Source: Lichenostomus cassidix (Eukaryota; Chordata; Aves; Passeriformes; Meliphagidae). From it: a stretch of DNA of 64,000 bases. The stretch is from contig CM039196.1 in NCBI GenBank assembly GCA_008360975.2, positions 3,348,001 to 3,412,000 on the forward strand, given 5' to 3'. Shown here in pieces: positions 1 through 11,369 of this stretch (positions are counted from its first letter, which is position 1; every line of letters starts with the position of its first letter). The position numbers and the translations under genes were made by a program. The notes below the pieces were generated by a model. That model did not search any database. It saw only the letters and a program-made list of their open reading frames with translations, and had not been told where the DNA came from.

Positions 1-3000
1 AGGCTTTACTGGGAATAGAAATCTGTGGGTGTATAAACAGAAACGTTTAAGAATTTAAGAGTCTTTTTGCTGATTTTAGTGCACTAGCCAGGATTTCAGC
101 TTTCAGAATGGCTACCACCATCGTAGCCTCGCATGGCTTTATCCAAAGTAGCCTCCATTCATTAGCTAGTTTTCCCTTAATAGTGCCTGCAGAGGATGCA
201 GTACGGGAAAGATTTGCAGAAACACATTTCAACTTGGGTCACTCATGGATGTTGAAACTGTGTTATTTTACCCCTTATTTATTGTTACCATGGTAAGACA
301 AATACACTTCAATGCTGTTTTCTAAATATGTGACTGTGAGCTCCAAAGCAGACCCTACTTATCTGGAAAAGCTGCCAGCAGCCGAGATGAAGGAAATGGA
401 TAAGGGGCTCAAGTTATAGGAACACCATCTGACATGACACAGAAAGGAAGCCACGCTCCCACTCAGGGAGTCTCAGGATTTGTCACTCATTCTTTACTGA
501 GGCAAGCAGGAATTCTGCCATTTCCTGGAGCCCTTTCCAAGACCATACAGGTGCCACTGATTTTCTATATTACAGTGAGTTTTTTAGCATCTTCTTGTCT
601 TTGGACTTAGCACACACTCAGAGCCACAGTTGCTACCTACAGTACCCCAGCTAGAAGGGGCACAATTTGCTCTCATGTTTGACCCTTTTTATTTCTCAGG
701 AAGGTGAATTAGTTCCAGCAATATTTGATACTTTAGCCACTATTAAGGACACTTAAAAACATGTCAACACTCAGTGCAGGATATTGTTACTACACTTTAG
801 AAGTTTTATTCTTGTGGGTATTAGTTACCAATAGTCACAGACAACCTGTACTCAGGAAATTGCTCCTAGCAGGACACAACCCTCATTAGTAACGAAGGGA
901 GCAAACAGAAATTCAATTACAGCAAAAACATCAGTATTTTCAACGTTTTCCCTGAATGGCTTTCCAAGCTTGAGAACAATGTTACTGAAAAATGTTTTTT
1001 GTGACATTTCAATGCCAAATGGTTCTGTACTATAAACATTTGGAGCAAGAAAGACTCTTCAAATATTTACCTTAGAATGAGAATCTGAAATATATATACT
1101 TCCAGGCCTTTTAAAGAACAGGCTAATATTTTCACCTACATAGCCTAATGTGGGTGGGAGAACATCACTATTTGGGGGAAAAGTAAGAATAATGCCAGTT
1201 GAGCAGAGTCAGGATAGAAAGCAACTAAAATCCCTCACAAATACATTATTAATACCCTGTATTAAGGACAAAAGCAAGAGTAATTTATTATTCACCCTTC
1301 ACTTTACCTCAACCATTAGATTTGACTCACTGCCTCTTCCAACAGTGCAATGGAGTATCATAAGGCATATGATAAAACAAATACCTGCCTAACTGTATTT
1401 GCTCACTGATCTCCAGTATTTCACCAGGATCTCCTTAGTGCTTGGGTTTGTCACCTTTAATAAGCTCCCTGCTCATACTCTTCACATTTTAGTAGCAAAA
1501 TCACCTGAAGTTAACTGCTATAAAAATGTGTAAGTATTTAAAGAGAGCTATAATGAAATACCAAATTGCTCTAAAATTACAGTTTGCACAAGGATTTGGG
1601 AAACTCAGTTTGCAAGGTGATTATTAAACCAGATTTTGCAGTGTTGTCATGCCTGAGTATGATTTTAATCTGTGTGCAGCCTTGTCTGAAGGGTATCCCT
1701 TGACACAGAGCTCACAGGCACACCACACTTTGTGTAATAACATTATGCACTTGTTCTACCAAAACTGCACTGAAAAACAGTAATTTGTTTGATCTAAATC
1801 TAAAATGCATTGTGTGCTAAAATGCACCTACGTTTTAGGAAAAAAAAAGTACAAAAATGACACAAAGGTCAGTTGTTACGCTGCCTGGCGAAGATGTTTA
1901 GAACAGACATTTAATAATCAACAAATAAAGCACTAGCATATGTTACTAAAACCAGTAATTGTTTTAAATATTGAAAGACAATCATTGCCTCAAGGAATCC
2001 AAAATCCCAGCTGCAATATTAATAAAGGAAAAAAAAATTAATTTCAGTTCTGGCAGCTGATGCAACCTCAGGTAATGTCTGTAATTGCATGAAGCACCTC
2101 TTAAAAGATGTCAGTAAACCTGATTTATGAACTCTTATCTGCTGCAAGCATCTAATGCTGATCTAAACAGAGTAAGAGCAGAACATATTGACATAGTACA
2201 TCTCACTACTTTTTGAAACTTTAAACAGAGAAATCACTCGCGTTTCTTTCTAGGAAAGGTCTAACTCATGCTTTTAAAAATTAAGAATTTACACTTTGAA
2301 AATATTGTATTAATTTCACTAGGGGAAATCGGTAAGAACTGTAACTAATACCTGCAGTTAAACTGAGCATTTATTAATATGTCACCAAACATATGACATA
2401 CAAGACCTGACATTTACAAGTCGTACTACTGGATTTTCAGGAAAATCCTGGTCTAACTTTATGAAGGGAAGTCTTTAAATAATTGAAAACAGGGCGGTTT
2501 AAATTGGTTACAGGCAAAACCCAAAACGGCTCAGAGGAAAAACCTCATTTACTTTTACTTATGCAATAATCCCATAATTCATCTATAGGATTTTTTAACT
2601 CCGATTGATTTCTAGAGTAGAATTTCTGTTCCTCTGCCTGACCTTTTGCTATCCAAGCATTACACAAGCAAAATCCTGTAAGAAGGAAAGTGTGTAAGAA
2701 AAGACATTTCTTCATCATTCTTCTCAGCAAGATCTCAGCTGACTTTGTGCCAAATGGAAAAAAGTTAAATCCCTGACCAAGCTTTTCAAGAGCAAGTCCA
2801 GATGAGATGCCTGCCCTGACACATGTGAAATGAGGCTGGATCAGGACAGCTTCCTTCTCTGCATAATTGTGATTTTCCTTGATGCCTGGAAGAGAATTTG
2901 CCACTGGCAACTTTTCAGCCTTTTGCCCTAAAATCAGTCAATCCCAGTCCAGTGCTGATCCCTGCAAGAGAAGGGATGATGCTGGAGACACCCCCTGCAA

Positions 3001-3703
3001 CTTCCAGGTTTTCCTCTCATTTACAAACTCCCAGGCAACTCTTTTCACCCCAAAGCATCAGCAATACCAGACAATAAGCCCTTTTTCAGACTGTCTGAAA
3101 CACCAAAACCCAGCCCTCTATTCACACCTAAAAACCCACCATATGTCACGAATTAAGAGCCAAAATCCTGTGGCAGCTTTAATGCAAGCAGCTAATCAAA
3201 GCTAAACCCAGGACACACTGCAACCCATGCCAGTCTCCTCCCGACTTGCTGAAAAGCTGCCTCAACACTCTTTTTAAACACGCTGAGTCTTATTTCCAGA
3301 GCCCCACAACTACCCAGCCATGCACTGATCCCATGTGCATGTGTGAAAGGCGAGAGAACACCCCAGGCTTTTTAAAAGACCTTCCTACGAAAATACTACC
3401 AAATTAAGCATCTAAAATACTCCTAGATTAAGCATGCCCTCAGAGCTGCAGGGGAAGAGCAGGGGGCAGCCGGTATTGCAGCTGCAGGGGGATCAAAAGG
3501 CAGAACCGCCTGGGGAGCACACGGGCTGAGGGGAAAGTTGGGGCTGTGCGGCCGAGCCAGGCGGGGAGGCGGCGGCGGCGACCCCGGGCAGACAAAGCGC
3601 CTCTCGCCCCTCCATTTTGGTGCCACTCAGACCCCGCTGAGCGGGCGGGCGGTGCATCGGCCCGGCCGCCCCCCTCCCCAACCGCGCCGTCCCCGACCCT
3701 CAC
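1..3703 (-). other. PPP1CC: PPP1CC intron 1 (partial)
   Basis: This stretch lies downstream, on the minus strand, of the PPP1CC exon 1 donor at 3703-3702 and is read as intron 1. It is AT-rich up to about 3400 and then rises into the CpG island. I looked on the minus strand for the large, highly conserved phosphatase core that later PPP1CC exons encode (for example a GDIHG motif) and did not find it, so exon 2 lies beyond the left edge. No interspersed repeat is obvious. The only open frame of note is a short minus-strand one at 2545-2718, discussed as a finding. Confidence 0.8.
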
Positions 3704-3758
3704 CCTCCAGCAGCCGTTGGATGATGCTGTCGATGTTGAGCTTGTCTATATCCGCCAT
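3704..3758 (-). CDS. PPP1CC: PPP1CC coding exon 1 (serine/threonine protein phosphatase PP1-gamma catalytic subunit, N-terminus)
   Basis: Read on the minus strand from the ATG at 3758-3756, the exon encodes MADIDKLNIDSIIQRLLE and one base of the next codon, then a GTGAGG donor at 3703. This N-terminus is the one I know for PP1-gamma; PP1-alpha begins MSDSEKLNLDSIIGRLLE and PP1-beta MADGELNVDSLITRLLE, so the three isoforms can be told apart here. PP1-gamma is the metal-dependent catalytic subunit that removes phosphate from serine and threonine. It works with many targeting subunits in nucleus, cytosol and, through splice form gamma-2, in sperm. The phase-1 ending fits the following Val-Arg-Gly of the family. 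The metal-binding core is outside the window. Neighbouring CCDC63, MYL2 and CUX2 match the human 12q24.11 order, which supports the call. Confidence 0.95.
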
Positions 3759-3996
3759 CGCCTCTCAGCGGCCGGGCGGAGCCCCTCCCCGCCGCTCCCT
3801 CGCGGCTCGGCCGGCCCGACTGCGCTCCTCGTTCTGTCTGGTTTTTGCCCTTTCCTGCTCTGCGCCTTCCCTCGCTCTCTCTGCCCCCCCCGCCCCCTCA
3901 GCTCCGAGCCAGCACTGAACAAAATGGCCGCCGTCCCCTCAGCGAGCTCGCCCGGCGCACGGATACTACGGGCGCGGCGCGGCTCGCCGGGAGCAC

Positions 3997-4002
3997 TTTA
4001 TA
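3997..4002 (-). promoter_or_regulatory. PPP1CC: TATA box of PPP1CC
   Basis: The minus strand reads CCTATAAAGTGC here, directly downstream of GC boxes and about 240 bases upstream of the PPP1CC ATG. It is a good TATA match in a GC-rich context, so a real core promoter element is plausible. Use as the main start site is inferred. Confidence 0.5.
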
Positions 4003-4139
4003 GGGCGGGCGGGAAGAGCGGGCGGGGTAACGCGACCCCGCGTGAGGGATCCTTCCGCTCGCGGCACGGGAAGTAGTGCGGCGGTGCCGCCTCCCGCTGT
4101 CGCGACAGTCGCGGCGCGGCGGAACCGGTGTTGGCGGTT

Positions 4140-4343
4140 GCAGAATCCCAGAATCCATTAGGCTGGGAAAGACCGCCGAGATCGTCGAGTCTAACCTATA
4201 ACCGACTGTCACCACCGTGTCAGCTAGAGCATGGCACCGAGTGTGGCGTCCTGTCGTTCCTTGAGCACCTCCAGGGATGGAGACTCCACCAACTCCCTGT
4301 GCAGCTCATCCCGATGTCCAACCACCCTTTCTGGGAAGAAAGG
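4140..4343 (-). repeat. CR1 LINE fragment
   Basis: Reads CAGAATCCCAGAATCC, then 'ttaggctgggaaagacc', 'gatcgtcgagtctaacc' and 'cctccagggatggagactcc', the reverse-complement 3' end of an avian CR1 element. It is diverged and 5'-truncated, as usual. It sits directly against the upstream edge of the PPP1CC CpG island. Confidence 0.85.
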
Positions 4344-6593
4344 TCGGGCCCATGGAGGGTTCCTGCAGGCTGGGATCTGCAGGGAACAGGAAGAAACCAC
4401 CATTGCCCTCACCTCATCCCCTCGCTGCAGTCACAGCCCCACACACCCACACGTGAGGAAAATAGTGGCTGCCGGTGGGATTTTGGGGCTGTTCACCCCA
4501 TTTTAGGGCTGGGGAGCACAGCCTTCATGTTCTTCAGCTCACCCTGAGCCACCTCTGCCTCACAGTTTGAGGAAATGTGTCCTGAGCAGCCCCTCAGCTC
4601 CGGAGCACCTTCAGACACATGGCTCTACACCTGCAAACGCTTCAGGAAACAAACACGCAGCACCTTCAGATCCTTATGGATGAGGGAATTAACCTCCTCG
4701 TTCAAAAGCATCTTGCTACTTTATTTCACACTTCTATTATTTATTTCTAGCTGTAGCTACAAGCACTTAAATGAGGTTGTGCTCATCAACTGGACTGCAT
4801 TAGCCCAGGCTGTGCAGGCCTTTCCCTCTGCTCAATCTGCATGTCTGGTTGAATATTGTTTAATTGCCTTATTTACTCCTACTTTAATTGGCAGGGCTGG
4901 CTGTGTCAAGCTCTTTCCTCCTCCCCTCCCTCCCCTGTGTGGATTGCTCCCACCATCCTGCCGGCAGTTATACAATATTCATTACAGCTCATTGCCGTGG
5001 CGGGGCCGGAGCAGAGTTCGGATTCGTGCGGGAGATAAAGCAAAAGGACTTGCAGTCTCAGCACACCTCAGGCCTGCGGGAGGAAGGAGATAAGAGCATG
5101 CAGAGTCTACCTGAAACACAGGCTTTGGCCGCTTGCAAGAGCAGCCTCAACACTCTGCTTGCCTGAGTGAACACTTATCGTATCGAGCACGCCCAAGCTG
5201 ATATGCTAATCTTAGTCACGCTGGTGTAAACCCAAAGTAACCCCATGGAAAACAATAGAGTTACTTCAGATTTACTTCAACGTGACAGCCTTTGCAGATT
5301 TACATCTATTTTTGTGCTGCACCTTCTCGGGGAACGGCCCCCTCCGGCTCTTGCACCGAATGCTTTTCTTTCTCTTTCAAATCCTTCCTAATTCTGTAGG
5401 GCGAGTTGTTCTCTTGGACTTAGCTGAATTATTTAACAAGGAAAATTGGTCCTGTGTTTCCAGAGGAACCTTCCTTGCCTTGTTTTCATTTCTGGAAATA
5501 TCTTCATCTTATCTCACCCTTCAGCTGTTACCTCCTCTCCAGGGACAAGTCCTCTGGGGATCTGAGCACCTTTAGTGGGGTGTTGAGTCCTTTTCACTCC
5601 TGCTAATGCTCTGGGAAATGGGATGGAGGGGGAGAGCTCAGCAACCCAGGTGCAACCCAGGAGATGTGCTTGGGAATTCACTTGGAAACTCTGTACTTCT
5701 GGAAGGACAGATCCGGCCCTTCAAAAGAAGGTCATGGCAAAGAATCTATCTCACTTGCCGAATCATATCAGGCAAGGTCCAAAGCACTGTCAATTCCTGT
5801 TAAAAGAGGCATAGCCAGGAGGAAATAAGGGAAATGACAGATAAAGGTGAATCTGTCGAGGCCTCGTCATCACTTTGATAACCAAAGCGCCTTGTTCCAG
5901 CTCCAAATCTCAACAGCAGCTGCCAAAGCTTGGTGTCCTGTTTGGAATGGGCTGGATTTTTGCACAGGGTCTTTCTCATTCTCATAAAAAATAAGGACCC
6001 TTCCTTATCAGTAAACTCCCGGAGAGCCAGAGGTATATTAAAATGCCACCACAAAATTATCTTGTTAATAAGGTAGCTTTTCTCTGCAGGAAATTACCAG
6101 CATCGCCCCACACCCTGATTAGAGAAGGGACCCAGCCAAGGTGTTAAACATATCGTGAAACTATTTTGTTCTCTGGTGTTGCTCACAGCAGTGATTGATT
6201 TCTAGAGGGAAATCTAAAGATTTATTTCCAGAGAGGGAACAATCAGGGAAATCCCTTTGTCCTTAAACTCTGCACATGGGCTTGAAACATTCCATAATAT
6301 TGAAGCTCACACTTTATATACCAACATCTCCACCCCTTCTTTCAATTTGTCTACAATTTTTTTTCTACTTTGTTAAATACATGATGATGAACGATTTGTT
6401 CAGCACTAATCGCTCACAGCTCTGAGACCTCTGTGTCTTTTCCTCCTTTCTCCCCTTTAAATTCCACAAATCACCACTTTGGTCTCATTCCTTGGAAGCC
6501 TCTGTGTAAAACATCTTTCCACGCTGATTTATCCTCACTCTCCCTTGCACATATTGCTTTATTATTGTATTGTTGCTCATAATCTGGTTAAGT

Positions 6594-6770
6594 TTAAAAA
6601 TATATATATTATATATATAATACCCACCTACATATAGAAGAAAAATAAGGAGATTTCATTATTGTTCTGTGCATATATATAAGTATATATATGCACACAC
6701 ATACATATACCATGTGTACAATACAACACATATTTACACTACACACATACATGTATATATGTGCAGAAAA
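6594..6770. repeat. TA-rich simple repeat region
   Basis: Runs of alternating TA (TATATATATTATATATATAA near 6601) are followed by mixed TA/CA tracts with 'acacacatac' and 'atatatgtgc' up to about 6770. It is low complexity and probably length-variable. Confidence 0.8.
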
Positions 6771-9414
6771 TAATTAAATATTCCATGTTTGTAGGTGGAT
6801 CTTAAGAAGTGTGAAGCACCCACGCTTTTAGATTACATATTTGCTAAGCCTATAAAATTCACTGTGTTTGTGTACACTTCAAACAAAGATCTGCACGGGC
6901 TCTTCAAACACTGCCAAAACAAGAATGGCTGACTTGTGGGTCAAGGTGTTATTTTTCCTAACTCACTCCACAGCCAGGACTCCAATGTTTTCATAACTCC
7001 TACTGTTTGCACCCAGCTTGCCTGGTGTTACAATCAAGATAAAGCCTTACGCACACCTCTTGCTTCTCACGCCTAAAATATTTTGCTAACCCCCAAATTT
7101 CAGCAGGGTTTTGAGGGCGGATGGCGCCGATTTGTCAGACAAAAGAGGAGCAGCTGGAACAAGCTGTGAGGCTGATCTGGAGATGGAAGGGTCTGTGTCC
7201 TGCTCCGAAGGGAGCTGATGACGCACAGGCAGGAGTTTTCTTAGTGTCATGTTTTATTTACAAAACATGCAGTGCCATGATCTCCCTCCAGTCACAAAAC
7301 TTGCGGATTCTGCGCGTTCCTGTGCAGAACCTGGCGAGGAGTTTGGGGCTGGCGGCTGCTGCTGAGCCTCCAGCTTCGCCCTGGGGCTCTCCAAGGACTC
7401 AAACCTCATACAGAAACTGAATGAAACCTCATTCCCAGCCAGCCAGCAGCGGGATTCCTGCTGGAGACTTCCTCACACTCTTCTCATGGGTGTATTCTGC
7501 ACACCAGAGCTAGGCCTTGATTTCCACCAAGCTCATGGTTTCCCAGTTGGTCTCCATCCGAAACCTCCCCGCAACAGTAGCTGTCAAAACTGATGACAAG
7601 TCCATCTCAAGCTTGTTAAAGTCACACTTTTGATACCAAATGTAAAAAAATTCAGCTCAGAAAATTTCAAGACAGGTGATTTTGACACGGGAGAAATATG
7701 ATTTGGCATTCCTCCCTTCCTAGTAGTTTTTTAAAAAATTTATTAGAGGTTGATGTACTTCATGGGTTTCTGGTGAAAGGTATTTTCAAATGGAAAAATA
7801 TTCTGTTGGTGATTTTGGGAGATTCATACTCACAAAAATACTCCCAATAAAATCTTTCTCATATAAAAATGTCATAAGTCACTTATTTTCTAACATAGCG
7901 GCGACCACAATAGGATTTTTCCTGCTCCAGCTATTTGGATTAGGAAAACCCAACACTCTCCTGGTGAATTTCTAATATGAATCCGACTTTCAAGGCTACA
8001 CGAGGCACAAGAGCCTTTTTGATGTGTCCTCTCCGTGGCTCAGCATCCCGGGGCAAGCCTGGCTGTCATCTCCTCCACCGCTTGGAAAAATAGGAGAAAC
8101 TGCTCCAAAGGAGGCTTTGTCCTACTTTAAGTGGAGAACAGCCGTGGAGGATCAGTTGACGCTGCTCTGGCACCGAGTGGAGCCCTGTCTTCCCCTCTTC
8201 CTCAGGAATCCCTTTGCTCTGCCAAAGGGAGTTGCATAACCGGCTAGAAAGCTCTTGTGGGCTTCCACAAGGCTCAGCTGAGCTGTTCTTCGAGGGGAAA
8301 GGGAAAAACATGGAGGCAGGCAGTGCTGTAGAGCCAGCAGAGGGATTTTTGCCCCTTTTACGGCTGGTTTATGGTGGGGTGTGCACAACTTGCTTTTCCC
8401 TTCACAGTGTCAGCGACTCTCTGCGTGGCTCACCTGGATGTGGTGGCACAGAGGGATGTGAGTTTTCCCGTGGTGTGGAGCAGACTGCAAAAGAAAGGAG
8501 AGGCAAGGGCTTGTCAAAGTGGGGCATTTTTGTGCAGCTGCAGCCTCACGTGGCTGGAGGGAAGCAGGTTGTGGATGTTCCTCATTGCACTGGTCAGAGA
8601 TGCACGTTTGCAGCCTGGGACGTGGCCCCTGATCTCAGCCCAGCTTCATGGCTGAGCTGCTTCTCTAATTAAAACCCATGAAAAAGCAGCATCAGGGGAG
8701 TGGGAGAGTGGAAATGGGATGAAGGTCTGGCGATTTGCTATTGGTCAAACGGCTGCTGTGCCTGTGCCAGTGGGAGACACATCGCTGAACACGAGATGCA
8801 GGAGCAAGGAAGAGACCTTCCACGCACCCCAGAGATCCCTAATTCATTCTTTCATGCCTTTTCCCACTGGAAATGCAGGTGAAATGTGTGGTAAATCCCA
8901 GCACCAGCAGGTGCCTGAAGGCTGCTGCCCCAAAGCCTCCCCAGGGACAGGTAACAAGTGTTCAGAGGGCAGTGGCTGTGTTGATCCAGATTTTGTTTTC
9001 CCTTATGCTCCTGAAATTCCAGAACAATCCCATTGACAGCTCTTGGCCACCTGGGATTTCTGCTGATATGCAGCATTTGGAAATGTGGTCCATTGTGGAG
9101 GTAGCTGCCACGTATTCTTATTTATTTGTTTCTATTCTCACCTCCTCCTTGCTGCTCTCGGCTCGCAAGGCTGGCAGATTTTCAGGAGCTGGGCTGCTCT
9201 TACGTAACACTGCGCCAAAATTGGTACGAAAGGATTCGGAGGGATCTGTGGATGGAATCACCTTTGATCCCTGGATTCTCTTCTGGATTTTCCATGTGTT
9301 TTGGGCACATCATTGTGAGGTGCTGGGGCATCTCTGCCCCATCATCCCTTGGAATCCATCCTCTGCCACTGGCATCACTCAGGCCCTGGTGTCCAGGCCC
9401 TTCTGTGAGCGCTG

Positions 9415-9450
9415 CCTTTGTCACAGCTGCCTTTGTCACAGCTGTCTTGT
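9415..9450 (+). repeat. Short tandem duplication (18-base unit)
   Basis: The phrase 'tgcctttgtcacagc' occurs twice in a row with a third degenerate partial copy. It is local slippage in non-coding sequence. Confidence 0.7.
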
Positions 9451-11322
9451 GGCAGCAGATATGGTCCCAGGCCAGCTCTCCTGGGCACACAAGAGCAGCT
9501 TCTCTGAGGTCTCCAAGACAGCATGGCCAGAGTTCAATCCTGTGTAATTAACGGTGATTAGTCAATTGAGGGAATGCGTATGAAATGGATTACACTTGTC
9601 TAAAATCCCCAGCCGAAGTGGAGCTGAGCTGTGTTCTTGGCTCAAAAACCTGCACCTGCATCCAAAGGATGCCTGAAGCAACTTGAGGAACCCCTCATTC
9701 TCCTGGGATGGTCTTTCCTCCAGGCCATGGGCAGCTTCATCCAAGCAAACCCCTGGAATGCTGTGGAGAGGATATTGGGGTTTAGCCCAGCAGCAGAGAG
9801 GGAAAACTTGGGCTGGACCTAAGGGGAAGGTGGGCAGAGCTCCCCATGGCACCCACCATGCTTTGGGTGCTGCTGTGAGCTGCTTTAAAGCAAACACAAC
9901 CCTGGGAGCTGCAATCCCATCTCGGGGTTGCAGCAGAGACAGAGCCAAAGCCAGGAGCCAGTTTCCCTCGTCGCTTTCCAACTGGGAGCCTTTGCTGATG
10001 AATCATGAGTGTTTTGGTCTGGATGTGGTGATAAATCCAAGTGCTGTGAATGACAGAGTGCACAATGGTGGGGTTTAGCCAATAAATCAGCCTTTTACGT
10101 CAATTCTTCCACGCGCACGTAGTTGTGAGGAGGCAGGTGAGGCAGGAGAATCGGGAACATTAATCTGGGGGAAAAGGGAGCCTTGGAAACTTGCTGCTTT
10201 TGTTCCAATCTCTGCTCTGCTGGAACTCCATTTGCCTGTTCTTTATCTCCATGTTTTACTTCACGTGATTTTTTTTGCAGTTTACAAGTAGATTCCTTGT
10301 TTGCAGGAAGAATGCCCTGTGTGTTTGTGTGGTGGGGGAGATTCAGTCCAGGGCAAGACTGGGACTGGGGGAGATCTCAGCTTTGCATCATCTCCAGGTT
10401 AGCCACATGGACACGGATGGCTGATGTTAAACTTCTGTCACAGAGTGAATGGCTGTGGACATGGGCAGTCCATTCCTTCCACTTGAAAAGCAAAATAGAG
10501 ATTAGAGGAAATGTTCACCCCACAGCCAGAATGGCTTTGATGATTCCAGGATGCATTTAGGCTTTGATGTGTCATGACATCTTCTTACCAAATTCCCATC
10601 CAAGCAGGGCAGAGATACCTACCCTATGTGAGACTCCCCATTCCTTATGGTGATCAGACCTGAAGTTGTGTGATGATAACTCTCATGAAACACTCTTCCC
10701 AACACAACCACTTCTTTCCAGGCAGTTCAGCCTGAATCACAGGTCCCTGGAGGTGAAGGAGGAACATCTCCAGAGATGGAGAAACCCTGCTGGGGGTCAG
10801 AGAATCCCCTTGCACCTGCACACTTTGTTCTCTGCAGCCTCCATCAACAGCCAAAGCCTTGCCGACCTCCAGCTCTTGGGCTCCACTTTCACTCCTTTTC
10901 CAACACCTTTTGACCTCCATGCAGAGTTCCTGCTGTGAATTTACCTTTTCTAACAGGGGATGAGGAAGGGAGCAGTGAAAGCTGCTCCTGGGTAACTCCA
11001 TGCACCAATTCACACCACCAGCTCCCCAGCAGAGGGGCTTTGCCTCACCCCAGCTCCCACTCAGTGACTCCCCTTTGCCAAGCCATGTTTCTTTTGTCAC
11101 TTCTCCCAACACAACCTCAAACAAGTGTTGGGTGGTTTTTTCTCAGTAGCATGTAGGTCACAGCAGAGCCTTAGGGACCTGACAGCTGACATTCATCCTT
11201 GGTTTTGAATCCGTGCGTCAGGCTTTCTGGAGGCGATAGAAGTGCAGTTGCTGGTGAGACCAACTGCCTTTTGTGTGGCTTCAATTAAATGTTTTTCTCG
11301 GCGTGGGATAGTTGCCAGAGTT

Positions 11323-11369
11323 CTTTTTTCTTCTTTTTTCTTTTTTTTTTCCTTTTTTTTTTTTTTTTT
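11323..11369. repeat. Polypyrimidine/poly-T tract
   Basis: Nearly uninterrupted T with occasional C over about 47 bases, followed at 11397-11410 by a short TA repeat. Lysine-rich open frames on the other strand here are artefacts of this tract. Confidence 0.9.

Larger units (their letters stand above)
3430..4135 (-). promoter_or_regulatory. PPP1CC: PPP1CC CpG-island promoter and 5' UTR
   Basis: The region changes abruptly from AT-rich sequence to dense CG dinucleotides and GC boxes (GGGCGGGCGGG at about 4003-4013), around the PPP1CC start codon. This is the usual architecture of a broadly expressed gene. The island ends sharply at a CR1 copy beginning near 4140. The transcription start is inferred, not seen: a minus-strand TATAAA at 3997-4002 would place it near 3970 and give a 5' UTR of about 210 bases. 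Confidence 0.8.

Noticed and set aside
1..3400. Possible further PPP1CC exons
   Set aside because: No minus-strand segment encodes the near-invariant PP1 core; the interval is treated as intron.
3921..3933. YY1-like AAAATGGCCGCC near the PPP1CC start region
   Set aside because: It departs from the AAGATGGCGGC consensus and such sequences are common in GC-rich promoters, so it is not listed as a site.
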